In this document: one piece after another, positions 18,820 to 28,375 of the stretch
Layout: every line of letters begins with the position of its first letter
Numbering within the stretch: the first letter of the stretch is position 1
NCBI GenBank assembly: GCA_001970955.1
Contig: MPUH01000169.1
Location: 27,373 to 91,372 of the forward strand
Source of the DNA: Stentor coeruleus
Taxonomy: Eukaryota > Ciliophora > Heterotrichea > Heterotrichida > Stentoridae
Reading direction: 5' to 3'
DNA length: 64,000 bases
Position numbers and translations under genes: made by a program
Notes under the pieces: model-generated
What the model was told of the DNA's origin: nothing
Databases searched by the model: none
The model's input: the letters and a program-made list of their open reading frames with translations, nothing else

Positions 18820-20307
18820 ATGAATAACAAAGCCATTAGACAATTCAACCGCTCATCAAGCTATAAAAGGGAAAAGTCTTTTAAATACCCGATTTTTAAA
18901 GATGAGGACAAAACCGTAGTGCCAATGACTTCAAGAACCAAAATTCATTCAACATATGATGAATCCACAAGCCCAACACCCAATACAAAATATAAAAATC
19001 AAAGTAAAAAGCTTTGTGGAGGAGATTCAATAAATTCACCCCCTTTAATCCAATTGAAATCTTCAAGATCAACTAATAGTCAAAAAAGTTGTGTATCAAA
19101 AAAACTTACATCAGTAAACGACTATAGTCCTTATAAAGGAGAAGTTCCTCTAATCACTATCCAACAATTAGACTTAAGTCTTTCAAACACTAACTATCAC
19201 ACTCCAAATTCCCAAAATGGATTCCTAACAAAAGGCAATACATTTTCTCGAGTAGTTGAAAAGTACGAAAACCCTAATTTCAAAGATTTTAATGACATAA
19301 GTGATCATCCAGAACTTTCAGCTAGATCCAATGCAAATTTCAAAGATCACTCTATAAAAATAAGTGAAATAGCTGAAGAAAACTCTATTTCAGAACAACA
19401 TTTTGGCTATGAACTCTCGCCAATATTAAGAAAAAGCCCAGAACTTTCACTTTCAAGTATGTCTCAATATCATGAGATAAACCATAACATCTCTACTGAA
19501 GGTATATTTTTAGAACCATCTTCTGCTGTTTCCCTACCACAAACATCAAAAAATCGTGATGAAAATCAGGAAGAAGTCGTTTTTCGCAGCAGTCTGCCTT
19601 TGAAACTTACTGAAAACTCAGAAAACATATTTTTTATGACCTTTGAAGAAGCCTACTCCACATTCAAAACCTTGAAGTTTGAGTTTTTAACTGAGGGAAT
19701 ATGGGTAAAATCCTGGAAAGAAAAATTCTGCTGTATAAAAACTGAAGATCTAGACGAAGCATCATTAGAAATATGCGAAAAACTTGTTATTTTCGCATAT
19801 GAAGGTTTTATTCCTGGGAATTTCTTCCACGAAAGGCTTTTATCAAGTGTTTTTGATAGACTATCTATTCATTCTTCTAAAAAAAACACATGGACCGACC
19901 TAGGATTTAGCCAAAATAATCCTTATGAAAGTGACCTTAAACATGATGTTGCATCTTTAGGGCTGTTACAATTATTGTTTTTTGAAAAGTATCTTATTGA
20001 AAGTTTCAATGATATTTATAATTATTGCTTAGAAAACAACATGGCTTTTGTGCTTATTGCTTTTGATATAAGTGAAATTTGTGTTACTGTTCTGAGAAAG
20101 AAATTGTTAAATAAAATCTTAAATGAAACAACAAAAGTTGTTGAAACAGTGTTTTTTATGTATGCCGGATGCTTGATGTATTGGTTTAATTTGTATAGAA
20201 GCCAGGAGAAAATGCCTGGGGAAATTAATTTACTTGTTGAGAAACTTGCCATTAAACACCCTGCGGCGCTGATTAATCTGGCACGAGAGAAATGGACTGA
20301 TGTTTAG
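18820..20307 (+). CDS. ELMO-domain protein
   Basis: 495 residues. The first ~260 are Ser/Asn/Lys-rich and look disordered. From ~270 the sequence is folded, with hydrophobic helices. The stretch TWTDLGFSQNNPYESDL at ~356, followed by VASLGLLQLLFFEKY, matches the ELMO/CED-12 signature (W..LGFQ...P..DLR..G.LGLL.L.YF). Helices with AFVLIAFDIS and a long C-terminal helical pair complete the domain. ELMO domains act as GAPs for Arf/Arl GTPases (ELMOD family) or work with DOCK GEFs on Rac. Without PH or Arm repeats this is closer to an ELMOD-type protein with a long regulatory N-terminus. The Arg of the GAP motif could not be placed with certainty. Confidence 0.75.
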   Translation: MNNKAIRQFNRSSSYKREKSFKYPIFKDEDKTVVPMTSRTKIHSTYDESTSPTPNTKYKNQSKKLCGGDSINSPPLIQLKSSRSTNSQKSCVSKKLTSVNDYSPYKGEVPLITIQQLDLSLSNTNYHTPNSQNGFLTKGNTFSRVVEKYENPNFKDFNDISDHPELSARSNANFKDHSIKISEIAEENSISEQHFGYELSPILRKSPELSLSSMSQYHEINHNISTEGIFLEPSSAVSLPQTSKNRDENQEEVVFRSSLPLKLTENSENIFFMTFEEAYSTFKTLKFEFLTEGIWVKSWKEKFCCIKTEDLDEASLEICEKLVIFAYEGFIPGNFFHERLLSSVFDRLSIHSSKKNTWTDLGFSQNNPYESDLKHDVASLGLLQLLFFEKYLIESFNDIYNYCLENNMAFVLIAFDISEICVTVLRKKLLNKILNETTKVVETVFFMYAGCLMYWFNLYRSQEKMPGEINLLVEKLAIKHPAALINLAREKWTDV

Positions 20308-20351
20308 ATTTGATATTTTGTGTGTTATTGGAATAGTTTTAATAATAAAAT

Positions 20352-21044
20352 ATGCGAAAGAAGGTTATTACATTTATCCGTCATGCGGAATCTGAGAATA
20401 ATCTTCTTCACGATACACTCAAAGAAAACTACGTAAATGTTCGCAAGCATGATCCCGGGCTTACAGAAAATGGTATAAGTCAAGCGAAAAAGCTTGAAAA
20501 GTACCTAAGAGAACATAAATCTAACTATAAATTCGATTTAGTCATATCAAGTCCAATGAAACGAGCTATCCAAACATCTAAAATTGTTTTTGATCGAAGT
20601 GTTATTCATAAAGTAGTATGGGATATTGTCTATGAAGTTAAAGGTCCTTATGAACAAAATAATGTTTTTCCTGGCATGAAAAGATCTGAATTCGCAATAA
20701 ATTATCCCGAATATATGTTGCCTATAGGAATTAACGAAAGAGGCTGGTATCATTTTTCAAAGCCAGAACCTCCGAATTTAGCATTTAGAAGAGCTAGAGA
20801 AGTTATCAAGAATATTCTTGATGATGTTAGGTACAAAAGAATTGCAATTGTTTCACATGGTAAGTTTATATCATATTTACTTACTGTGATTTTTAAAGAT
20901 TATGTAATTTGTGGAGTCCCTTGTACGACACTTTTCTTTACGACTAATACGAGTATTACTACTTTTATTTATTCAGAAAAATGCTTTTTTGTTAAGGATA
21001 TGTCGATATGTCCACATTTAGAAGATCCACCTATATGGATGTAA
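20352..21044 (+). CDS. histidine phosphatase / phosphoglycerate mutase-like
   Basis: 230 residues. The phosphohistidine motif is RHAESENN at residues 10-17 (H11). LVISSPMKRAIQTS at ~64-77 supplies the conserved Ser/Pro/Arg of the pocket, and IAIVSHGKF places the second catalytic His at 169. GLTENGISQAKKL is the typical LT..G..QA segment. The branch-1 histidine phosphatase superfamily is certain. Substrates range from sugar phosphates to proteins, and nothing here decides among them. The ATG lies 44 bases after the ELMO gene stop on the same strand, a very tight spacing. Confidence 0.9.
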   Translation: MRKKVITFIRHAESENNLLHDTLKENYVNVRKHDPGLTENGISQAKKLEKYLREHKSNYKFDLVISSPMKRAIQTSKIVFDRSVIHKVVWDIVYEVKGPYEQNNVFPGMKRSEFAINYPEYMLPIGINERGWYHFSKPEPPNLAFRRAREVIKNILDDVRYKRIAIVSHGKFISYLLTVIFKDYVICGVPCTTLFFTTNTSITTFIYSEKCFFVKDMSICPHLEDPPIWM

Positions 21045-21603
21045 GCAAGATTTTATGAATAATCATCAAAATAGGATTTTAATCTTGAAATGGTGAAGAT
21101 AGGTTTATTTGAAATACTTTTGGTGGGGAGATTAGGGTAAAGATTTTTAATAAAAAATTAACAAATTATATGTGAAAAATTGTAGATAAAGAAAGTTCAT
21201 GATGCTTGTGTTAGGTAAGGATAGTTTAATATAATTTAAATAAACACATTATTATTAAGATGAGAAGGTTTTAAGCTCTTTGATTATGAATTTTTAAGCC
21301 GAAGAATCAATTCCTGGTTACTAGTTTATTTATTTTACAGATAAAATTTTACAAAAAAAGCAGCATTAAAGAAGCTGGGGAGTTTGAAGCTTACAGAATT
21401 GTATAGACTAAATTATTCATGTAATTTTATAGTTAAATAGTTAAGATTATACAAAACATAACCAATAATATCTTATACATTATATAAAATTTCCAATAAT
21501 AAATCTAAAAATCAATCACCCTACCTAAAAACTTTCTATCAAAAAATAAGCATAATCTAAAACAACTTCCTTTTTTTCTAAACCAACTTTTTATATAGCC
21601 ATT
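21045..21603. other. spacer with a weak coding-like island
   Basis: Bases 21264-21440 hold a frame of 58 codons with one TAA (21342-21344): EGFKLFDYEFLSRRINS, then WLLVYLFYR, TAA, then AALKKLGSLKLTELYRLNY. Another frame over the same bases also reads plausibly, so this is weak evidence for a relic gene. Confidence 0.35.
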
Positions 21604-22734
21604 ATGGGATCTGACTTTTGTAAATCTGATGCTGTAGAATATCCTCCACTTAAACTAAGTCGTAACGAATCTGTAAACAAATTCCTCAATACTACATCAA
21701 ACCTTAACACAAGCAAACTCTCAGATCAGTTCTCTAATCAAGTAAAACTTCTCAAAGATCTTGGAGAAGCAATGAAAAAAGGTATTCAAATGTCCCAAGA
21801 AAGCTCTAAAAATTTCATAAACTCTTTAGAAAGCCTAGACTTTTACTTATGCAATAAATCCTTAGACCCAAGCCCTTTAACCACAGAAATTTTTGAATGT
21901 CCTGGATGCAAAATATGCTTCGATAGCATTGATCGTATACCTTTAAGACTTCCATGTAGGCATTCTTTATGTAAACTCTGTGCTTTTCACGAATATTCTC
22001 AAACTAACACAATCTACTGCCCACAAGATGAATCAAAATCAAACTTTCCCCCTGATGAACTTATCACAAAAAAGCACCTTTTATCACAAATCGAAGCTTC
22101 TGAACAGCAGCTTTTATGTTTATCACACAAACTTAAATGTGAAAATTTTTGTATCACTTGCAAAACCATTATATGCCCAGGATGCTTAAATGATCATCAA
22201 AACCATACAACTGATTTGTTAAACTCAAGTAAAGTTAATGAAGAAATAGCTAAATGGTATAAAGATTTTGGGACTTATATAGTAAAACTTGAAGAAACTA
22301 AGAAAAAAATAGAAGATAGTTCTTCGATGTTTACAGAATGTGAAGAATTACTTTTAGAACATGAGTTAAATCATATAAAAAGTTTAAAAGAAAGTAGGGA
22401 AAAAGTTATTTTAAACTTGATGCAAGCTTCTAATGAGCATATTTACCTTATGGAAAGTAGTTTAAGAGAAATAATTGAACATATGCCTAGGAAGAAAATA
22501 AGACAATTTAAAGATTCGATAACAGAAGAAATTAATAGAGCTGATGAAGTTAAGAAGAATTGGGATTTGATGAGACATGGTGAGAAACTGGGTTTAGTAA
22601 AAAAAATTGAGATTAAATCGCGGAGAAAAATTGACTTGGTGAATATGGAGCCGTGGATAAGAGTAAGTGAAGCTTTGACTACTGTGAAGAATTTTGAGTC
22701 AATGAGTATTATCCTTGCAACTATACAGAAGTAA
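21604..22734 (+). CDS. RING plus B-box protein with coiled coil (TRIM-like)
   Basis: 376 residues. Residues 99-140 form a RING finger (CPGCKICFDS, LPCRHSLCKLC, YCP). Residues 172-201 form a B-box 2 (CLSHKLKCENFCITC then CPGCLNDHQNH). Residues ~205-350 are charged helices, probably a coiled coil. This is the RBCC order of TRIM ubiquitin ligases, with no recognisable C-terminal domain. The first ~98 residues are Ser/Asn-rich with a short helix. A single E3 of this type would dimerise through the coiled coil and ubiquitinate partners bound there. The ATG is in a tatatagccattATG context. Confidence 0.85.
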   Translation: MGSDFCKSDAVEYPPLKLSRNESVNKFLNTTSNLNTSKLSDQFSNQVKLLKDLGEAMKKGIQMSQESSKNFINSLESLDFYLCNKSLDPSPLTTEIFECPGCKICFDSIDRIPLRLPCRHSLCKLCAFHEYSQTNTIYCPQDESKSNFPPDELITKKHLLSQIEASEQQLLCLSHKLKCENFCITCKTIICPGCLNDHQNHTTDLLNSSKVNEEIAKWYKDFGTYIVKLEETKKKIEDSSSMFTECEELLLEHELNHIKSLKESREKVILNLMQASNEHIYLMESSLREIIEHMPRKKIRQFKDSITEEINRADEVKKNWDLMRHGEKLGLVKKIEIKSRRKIDLVNMEPWIRVSEALTTVKNFESMSIILATIQK

Positions 22735-22845
22735 AAACTGGGAATAGATAAGAAATTTTTTTATGATAAAGTAGATTTTATGCATTTTGTTTATAGATTT
22801 GTGTATAATAAAAAGTTGCTTATATTTTAATGCTATTTAGCTAAT

Positions 22846-23580
22846 TCAAATTTCATTCATAGCTGTTGCATTCGGCACAGTCTTATTTGTATCTTTATTC
22901 TGCGATCTTAAATTATCCTTATTTCTCAAAGACTCTGCTTTTTCCTTTTCCATTGTTTTGTTTCTTTTTTGAATAATATACTCATAAGTAGTCATATTAT
23001 TCCATTTCAAAAATGCATGCAAACCAATTAGCGCCCCATCAGCCAATATTAAAACCGCACATTTTACAATCAAAATTGCTGAAATAACAATTTCACTATA
23101 TTTATCCTTATCATAAAACTCCGAAAGTATCATACCACTAAACAAAAGTATCTCAGCATTCAAAATCAAATATATCAAAATCAGTCCTACAAAAAACTTA
23201 TAATTAATTTTCCCAATACAATTATTTAACAATTTGCAATGATGATCAAATTTTTCTACACATCTATTACATTGCCCACAATGTTTACTTGTTGAGCTAA
23301 CATTTAGAGTGCATATTGAGCAATAGTTTATTATTGAATCTTCTGGATTATCTTTAGATGTTTTAGATAAATCTGTTGGATCACTAGCAGTAAGATAACT
23401 GGCAAGTAAGATTACTATAGCTTGTAATATGTAATATATAATACTTAGTGGTAGAAATTTTTTATGCTTGAGGAAGAAAATTGATATCATAGTAAGGTCG
23501 AAGAGGGTTAATATCCAGCTTAAGAGTTGATAGAGATGTAGAGGTAAGGTGAAACCATTCCTTTTGGCTTTTATTCCCAT
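22846..23580 (-). CDS. DHHC-type palmitoyl acyltransferase
   Basis: 244 residues with about four TM helices (residues ~17-37, 43-64, 125-150, 155-180). The cysteine-rich domain at ~87-125 holds CSIC, CGQCNRCVEKFDHHC and NNCIG; DHHC is at 112-115, with C115 the catalytic residue. DHHC enzymes add palmitate to cytosolic cysteines of membrane-bound proteins. That is relevant because the CaaX proteins of this window have extra cysteines next to the box, although no specific link is shown. Ends at TGA, followed three codons later by TAA. The protein is short for the family but complete. Confidence 0.92.
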   Translation of the reverse strand: MGIKAKRNGFTLPLHLYQLLSWILTLFDLTMISIFFLKHKKFLPLSIIYYILQAIVILLASYLTASDPTDLSKTSKDNPEDSIINYCSICTLNVSSTSKHCGQCNRCVEKFDHHCKLLNNCIGKINYKFFVGLILIYLILNAEILLFSGMILSEFYDKDKYSEIVISAILIVKCAVLILADGALIGLHAFLKWNNMTTYEYIIQKRNKTMEKEKAESLRNKDNLRSQNKDTNKTVPNATAMNEI

Positions 23581-24229
23581 TTTATTATGCTATTAAATTG
23601 CCAGAATTAATCTGGAGGAATTAAGGTTGTTTTTAAATCTTAATGATAGAAAAATAGTTTAGGAGATTTATAGTGGGTTATATGAAAGGAAAAAGTTTAT
23701 ATGGCTTAAAGTGGTATAATTTAGTAGGAATGAAATTATTTATGATATGATTTATGCATTACGTGTTTTTTTGAAAGCAAATAGTATATGATAAGATTTT
23801 TTTACTTTTAAAAATTGGTCTTAGAATGATAATTTCTTAGGCTATAATTATTCAAAGGACACCCTGCTTCTTCAAGATAAACTAAAAGTTTAACAGACTT
23901 TGTAGAGGTCGAAGAGAAAATAGAACATTTACAATACTTAAAAAGCAAAGGGAAGATAAAGAAATATTATTTTATATGTACAAACAATTTTTTGTGTAAA
24001 TTTAATAGATAGTTTAAATTTTTTTAAAGGTTGGAATGAGAAAGTTTATATAAGATTTAAAGAGAAATCATTAAAATTATTTTTTTATACGATTATTTAT
24101 AGGTTAATAGTATATTATATATATTCCTTTATACCTAATATCAAGCCAATATACATTACTCTAAACTTGCCTCTTTTACTCATAACATTCTACTCTATAT
24201 CTATCAAGATCAATCACAAAAAGTAAGAT
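23581..24229. other. spacer with a relic, leading into tRNA-Leu
   Basis: Contains the frame-shifted coding-like island at 23825-24012. The remainder is AT-rich. Confidence 0.5.
23825..24012 (+). pseudogene. frame-shifted coding-like relic
   Basis: Frame A reads NDNFLGYNYSKDTLLLQDKL to a TAA at 23891-23893. From there another frame reads TDFVEVEEKIEHLQYLKSKG and ends at TAG, 24010-24012. The phase change needs an intron of length 2 modulo 3, so a 15- or 16-nt intron cannot explain it. Likely a decayed charged or coiled-coil gene. Confidence 0.4.
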
Positions 24230-24273
24230 GGTTGTTTGGCCGAGTGGTCTAAGGCGGTAGCTTTAGGCGCTAT

Positions 24274-24304
<31 letters not shown>

Positions 24305-24309
24305 AGCCA
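24230..24309 (+). tRNA. tRNA-Leu (anticodon UAG)
   Basis: The full cloverleaf can be folded. Acceptor GGTTGTT (24230-24236) pairs with AGCAGCC (24302-24308), with two G-U pairs, and A73 at 24309. D-stem is GCC/GGC. Anticodon stem GTAGC/GCTAT encloses loop TTTAGGC, with anticodon TAG at 24264-24266. The variable region is long, TCCGAAAGGGC, as in class II tRNA-Leu. T-arm is GTGGG-TTCAAAT-CCCAC. A box (TGGCCGAGTGG) and B box (GGTTCAAATCC) are intact. There is no intron and CCA is not encoded. It reads CUA codons, and CUG or CUU by wobble or modification. A normal Leu(UAG) tRNA is not a suppressor of UAA or UAG. Confidence 0.96.
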
Positions 24310-24314
24310 TTTTT
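24310..24314 (+). terminator. RNA polymerase III terminator
   Basis: Five T residues immediately after the tRNA discriminator base, the standard Pol III stop signal. Confidence 0.8.
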
Positions 24315-24442
24315 CCTATAATAAAATCCAAAGACTCTTTATTGTATTTTCTCCTTAGATTTTTACACAAATCTAATAATACAAGTATTATTTCTTTAAA
24401 AAAACTTACTATCCCAAGTCTTGTCATCAAATATAATGCGAT

Positions 24443-24728
24443 ATGAAAAATCAAAACCAAAACGAAATTGTATGGCGAGCAACACAAAAAAAACTAAGAC
24501 AATAGGAAGAAGATCTTGATAGAATAAGTAAAGAAGAAGCTTCGTTGAAAAAGACTCTAAAGGAACTTAATTTAAAATATCAGAAAATTTTTGAAGTAAG
24601 GCATGAAAAAAATAATGCAATTTCTTATGAAGAAAATAAGAAACAATAAGAATTTGAACAGAGTTCTTGCGTATATTGATAATATACTTAAAGGGCTCAA
24701 AAAGGAAAATAAGAATAAAATTATCTAG
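24443..24728 (+). pseudogene. decayed coiled-coil gene
   Basis: From ATG at 24443 one frame reads NQNEIVWRATQKKLRQ, TAG (24503), then EEDLDRISKEEASLKKTLKE, a clear charged helix, up to TAA at 24647-24649. The next frame (+1) continues as NLNRVLAYIDNILKGLKKEN to TAG at 24726. One in-frame TAG and one frame change in ~95 codons make this a relic. No 16-nt GT-AG interval repairs it. It lies 133 bases downstream of tRNA-Leu. Confidence 0.5.
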
Positions 24729-25276
24729 TTTTAGCTTTGTGAAATGAAGGTTAAAAATAATCAATAAGGGTTTTTATGTTAAAAAAATAGGTAGAATGTG
24801 TTTAGTGGAATTAATTATTGGTAAAATTATAATGTTTGTAGATTTTTTTAAGTCATGCTGAGGTAAAGAAAAGATTAAAGGGGGAGAGGGAGTTAAGAGT
24901 AGCTTAAGAGCAATTTTTTTGCATATAAGTTTATGATGATATTAATCTTATAGCATTTAAGTTCAACTAAGACTAGCATAATGATTTTATACTGAAACTG
25001 CTATAAGAAAACATCTATAAAGCATAAGCCATTTTATATTACCCAAAACTCTAATTATAATACTTTCGATATTAAACTCATTCTATCCATCATCAAAATT
25101 AGTAACTAACTTTAAAGAGATAATTTAATAAAAAAATATACAATAATTCCACATTACCAAAGCTTTATTTTCCAAATAATACACTCATCACATATATTTT
25201 CAAAATCTTTATTATCTTAACATCTAATATGCAATTTCATAATTTAACAATCATCACTTTTCATATAATAAAAATA
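24729..25276. other. spacer
   Basis: AT-rich, nothing coding-like. The frame that starts at 25229 is only a 5' extension of the next gene. Confidence 0.5.
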
Positions 25277-26164
25277 ATGGAGAACCAAATCAAGATCTGG
25301 AAATTCACATACCGGACCTGGTGGTACATATTTTACTGTCTCCAAGGTCTTTTAGCAATTCTCATAGTAGGAATGTTATCAAGTCCAAGGTGGATTTATT
25401 CAAATAGTGAATTCACCGTAAACACAACAATATACGATCCAAGTACAAATCGTATATTCGAAACAGTAAGATTTAAAGGAGGGTTAATAAGATGTAAAAG
25501 CGGTTGTACAGATAGTTTTGGGAATTTATCATCTGATTGGTGTGCTTATTATGATGATTTAGATGAACAAGATGTAGAATCATTATGCAAAATGTTTACT
25601 GTCTTATATTTAGGAGGGGCAATATGTGTATTATTTGAGATTATTGGGTTGATTGCTATAATAGTATGGTTTTCATCAATGGTTTGTTATATGGGGAAAA
25701 TCAAAAGTATTATGGTATCTTTTTGTTGCTCAGTCTGTGTATGTATTTCTCATTATATTGCTATTATTGTATGGCTTGGGATAACAGGAGCTACTTATAA
25801 TGATGATTGTTCTGAGATACCAAAAGATGGAGAAAGGGTACCTTTGTGTGCAAGTGATGGCCCTAGTTTAGGGCTTTTTTTATTGTTGTTTATACCGGTT
25901 GTTGTTGGGCTTTATATGTTTATTGGTTGTAAGATTAAAATGTCCCATGGGTTTGATGGCTTTGGAGGTAAGCTAGAACCGGTTATAGTTGAAACTGTTA
26001 GTAATGCTAATGGTCCTTTTGTGGAAATGTCGATGGGAGTAAATAAAAACTATGGGAATAGCTTTGTGGCTACAAATAATACCGTTCCTGATGCAAAAAT
26101 AAAAAATATTAGCCATGATATTAGTGGTTTTGATAAAGAAAGTGGACATAGTTTAAAAAAATAG
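25277..26164 (+). CDS. four-TM (tetraspan/claudin-like) membrane protein
   Basis: About 295 residues from MENQIKIWKF, chosen over the ATG at 25229 because of its aaaaataATGG context and because the extension adds only Ile/His-rich AT-derived residues. Topology: TM1 ~residues 18-38 (LQGLLAILIVGML), then an extracellular loop with WIYSN, a CKSGCTDSFGNLSSDWC cysteine cluster and two N-glycosylation sequons, then TM2, TM3 and a short loop with C, TM4 and a polar tail of ~70 residues. The plan resembles PMP22/claudin-type four-helix proteins (W and paired Cys in loop 1), but that signature is not exact. Possible adhesion, channel-regulator or scaffolding role; not resolved. Confidence 0.72.
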   Translation: MENQIKIWKFTYRTWWYIFYCLQGLLAILIVGMLSSPRWIYSNSEFTVNTTIYDPSTNRIFETVRFKGGLIRCKSGCTDSFGNLSSDWCAYYDDLDEQDVESLCKMFTVLYLGGAICVLFEIIGLIAIIVWFSSMVCYMGKIKSIMVSFCCSVCVCISHYIAIIVWLGITGATYNDDCSEIPKDGERVPLCASDGPSLGLFLLLFIPVVVGLYMFIGCKIKMSHGFDGFGGKLEPVIVETVSNANGPFVEMSMGVNKNYGNSFVATNNTVPDAKIKNISHDISGFDKESGHSLKK

Positions 26165-26515
26165 AAGGTATTTTTATTATTTTTGTGAATAAATCTTTAA
26201 GATGCTTTTTTATTAATATGAATATCATTATAATCTGTATCACAAATTGGATTTATCAAAATATAATTCTTATTAACTCAGATTTGCATATTCTACTTAA
26301 ATATAAATATAAAAAATCACAAACTATAACCTAATAATAACAGAATCCACAACCTAAAACCCTATAATTTATTTCAAAACATAACTTCAAGGATAAAAAA
26401 TTCCTCCTCAATACCCAAAAACTCCGACAATCCTACCAAAACCCAACCAAAATTATTATTTAAATATACAAAAATCTAATTAAACTTTACATCAAAAATA
26501 TGCTTACCACAATAA
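26165..26515. other. spacer
   Basis: No gene seen. The next start has a cacaataaATGG context. Confidence 0.5.
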
Positions 26516-27757
26516 ATGGAATACGGAAGCCAGCTGCTGTTTCTTTTAACAATAGCTTACATAAGCCAGGCTTTATTTTTTACTAGTGACTCAACAGTTT
26601 ATAATGTTAAAGCAGGATTATTAGGAGTGGTTCTTGTATTCGTAGCCCAAAGTTCATTAAGACCATACAAAACTCCATTTAGTCGTGTAAGAGACAGATG
26701 GTGTAGAGTTGGTGCAAGGTTAGGCTTGGTTTATATAGGGATTTTAGTATTCTTACTATTCCAAAAATCAGAGGATGCAAGAATGTTGCCAAAATTCCTT
26801 GAACCGAGTTATGGTAAAGAACTTGCTATGAGATCTGAGAATTATGATAGGAATTGTGAGTTGAATTATGAGAATGTTTCAAAAATTATCGATTTTTACG
26901 TCCTTGTGCATTTTTTCAATTGGCTTTTGGCGTCTTTTATAATCAGAGATTATTATATATTGCACATTTGGAGTATATTAGATGAGCTTATTGAGTTATC
27001 TTTGAAGAATATTCGGCCTAATTTCTGTGAATGCTGGTGGGATTCTCTTGTTTTAGATGTTATCCTTGCTAATACTTTAGGGATTTACGTTGGGATGACA
27101 ATTGTCAAATGGATTGGGTCGATGAAATATGATTGGCTTGGTAGAAATGGGACTAAATCAATAAAAGAGTGGAAAGCTTGGAAGGATCATAGATATTTTC
27201 AAGGAGCTTTTTGCCTTATGATTTTTGTTTCAGCGAATTTTGTCACAGGGTTTACAGTGTCGAATTCACTTTGGATACCCCCACCAAGTAATATGAATAT
27301 TATCAGATTGGTTATTTGGTTTATTATTGGCGCTTTAGGATTCCGTGAAGCATATGATGATATGCGTACTTGGGGTACTCCTTTTCGTGCAGAAAAACAA
27401 ATTTATGCGCAATACAGGTGGACTGCTTGGATGATGCAATGCTGTGAAATTTTACTTAGCTGGAAATTCAGAGAAAATGCTGGTAATCGTTTAGAAGAAA
27501 CAATACCATTGCATGTGATTTTCATTTGGACTTTTTGTATTGGTGGATGCTTGATATACTGGGTTTATATAAGATTCTTTTATAAGTTTCGGCTTTATAA
27601 GGATGGACGCTACATGGATCCATCTATGGAAAAACTGAGACTAGAAGGGCTTAAGGATCAGGAAAATAAACGTGAAGTTAAGGCTCAAGTTAAAGAAAGT
27701 GAAAAGTCTGTCGCTAAATCAAGTGAAAGTAACAGAAGGAACAAGAAAATAAATTAG
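26516..27757 (+). CDS. phosphatidylserine synthase (PTDSS, base-exchange type)
   Basis: 413 residues, many TM helices. Family landmarks appear in order: LRPYKTPFSRV after the first TMs, then NYDRNCELNYENV, FYVLVHFFNWL, and the most conserved block RPNFCECWWDSLVLDVILAN with LGIYVGM, followed by ...SMKYDWLGR. This is the PSS1/PSS2 family, which exchanges serine for the head group of phosphatidylcholine or -ethanolamine in the ER (mitochondria-associated) membrane. The C-terminus is Lys/Glu-rich and cytosolic. Length is normal (animal PSS ~470). Whether it is type 1 or type 2 cannot be told. Confidence 0.93.
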   Translation: MEYGSQLLFLLTIAYISQALFFTSDSTVYNVKAGLLGVVLVFVAQSSLRPYKTPFSRVRDRWCRVGARLGLVYIGILVFLLFQKSEDARMLPKFLEPSYGKELAMRSENYDRNCELNYENVSKIIDFYVLVHFFNWLLASFIIRDYYILHIWSILDELIELSLKNIRPNFCECWWDSLVLDVILANTLGIYVGMTIVKWIGSMKYDWLGRNGTKSIKEWKAWKDHRYFQGAFCLMIFVSANFVTGFTVSNSLWIPPPSNMNIIRLVIWFIIGALGFREAYDDMRTWGTPFRAEKQIYAQYRWTAWMMQCCEILLSWKFRENAGNRLEETIPLHVIFIWTFCIGGCLIYWVYIRFFYKFRLYKDGRYMDPSMEKLRLEGLKDQENKREVKAQVKESEKSVAKSSESNRRNKKIN

Positions 27758-28375
27758 TTAAGAATTTCGGAGCATAAAATTAAGACTTAAATACTTATTT
27801 TGTCATTTTTTAATATTGAAAATTAGGAATTAAACATATTGGAGCTAAATATTATATATAATCATAGAAAGAACTTATTAATGCTTTATAAATCAAAGGA
27901 GATACTAAACTCTATATCAGAAATCTCAGAGTTTTTTTTCTCAGTTGCAACAGTAGATTTTTATACCTTGAAACAAGGATAGATAAATAACTACATGATG
28001 CATTTATAGGTAAATAAGGATTAATCTTGTTATCAATAAATTATTTTACTACTAAAAAAAAAAAATTATTATGATTATGAATTGCTGGTCTGTAATAAAG
28101 CTACTAAGATTTTCTGCACTTAATTTCTAATATTTTGTCATATTAAATTATAGGAATAGCATATTTATACATTGTAATATGGTATTAAATAAAATGATCA
28201 GCCTAAAAAATTTCTACAAATCTAAACTAAAAACTCAAACTAACTTTTATAATTTAAAAGTTTTTAATATCTCTCCAAATCACCATTTACTTATATCTTA
28301 AAACCTAAATCCATATACAACAATCATCAACACTACTTAAAAAAATCCTATTTTTTAAAGATTATCAACTTACAA
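27758..28375. other. spacer between convergent genes
   Basis: AT-rich with an A run near 28060. No gene seen. Confidence 0.5.

Noticed and set aside
24263-24487. Minus-strand frame containing AAVGFEPTP.
   Set aside because: It is the antisense of tRNA-Leu, a classic false protein over tRNA genes.
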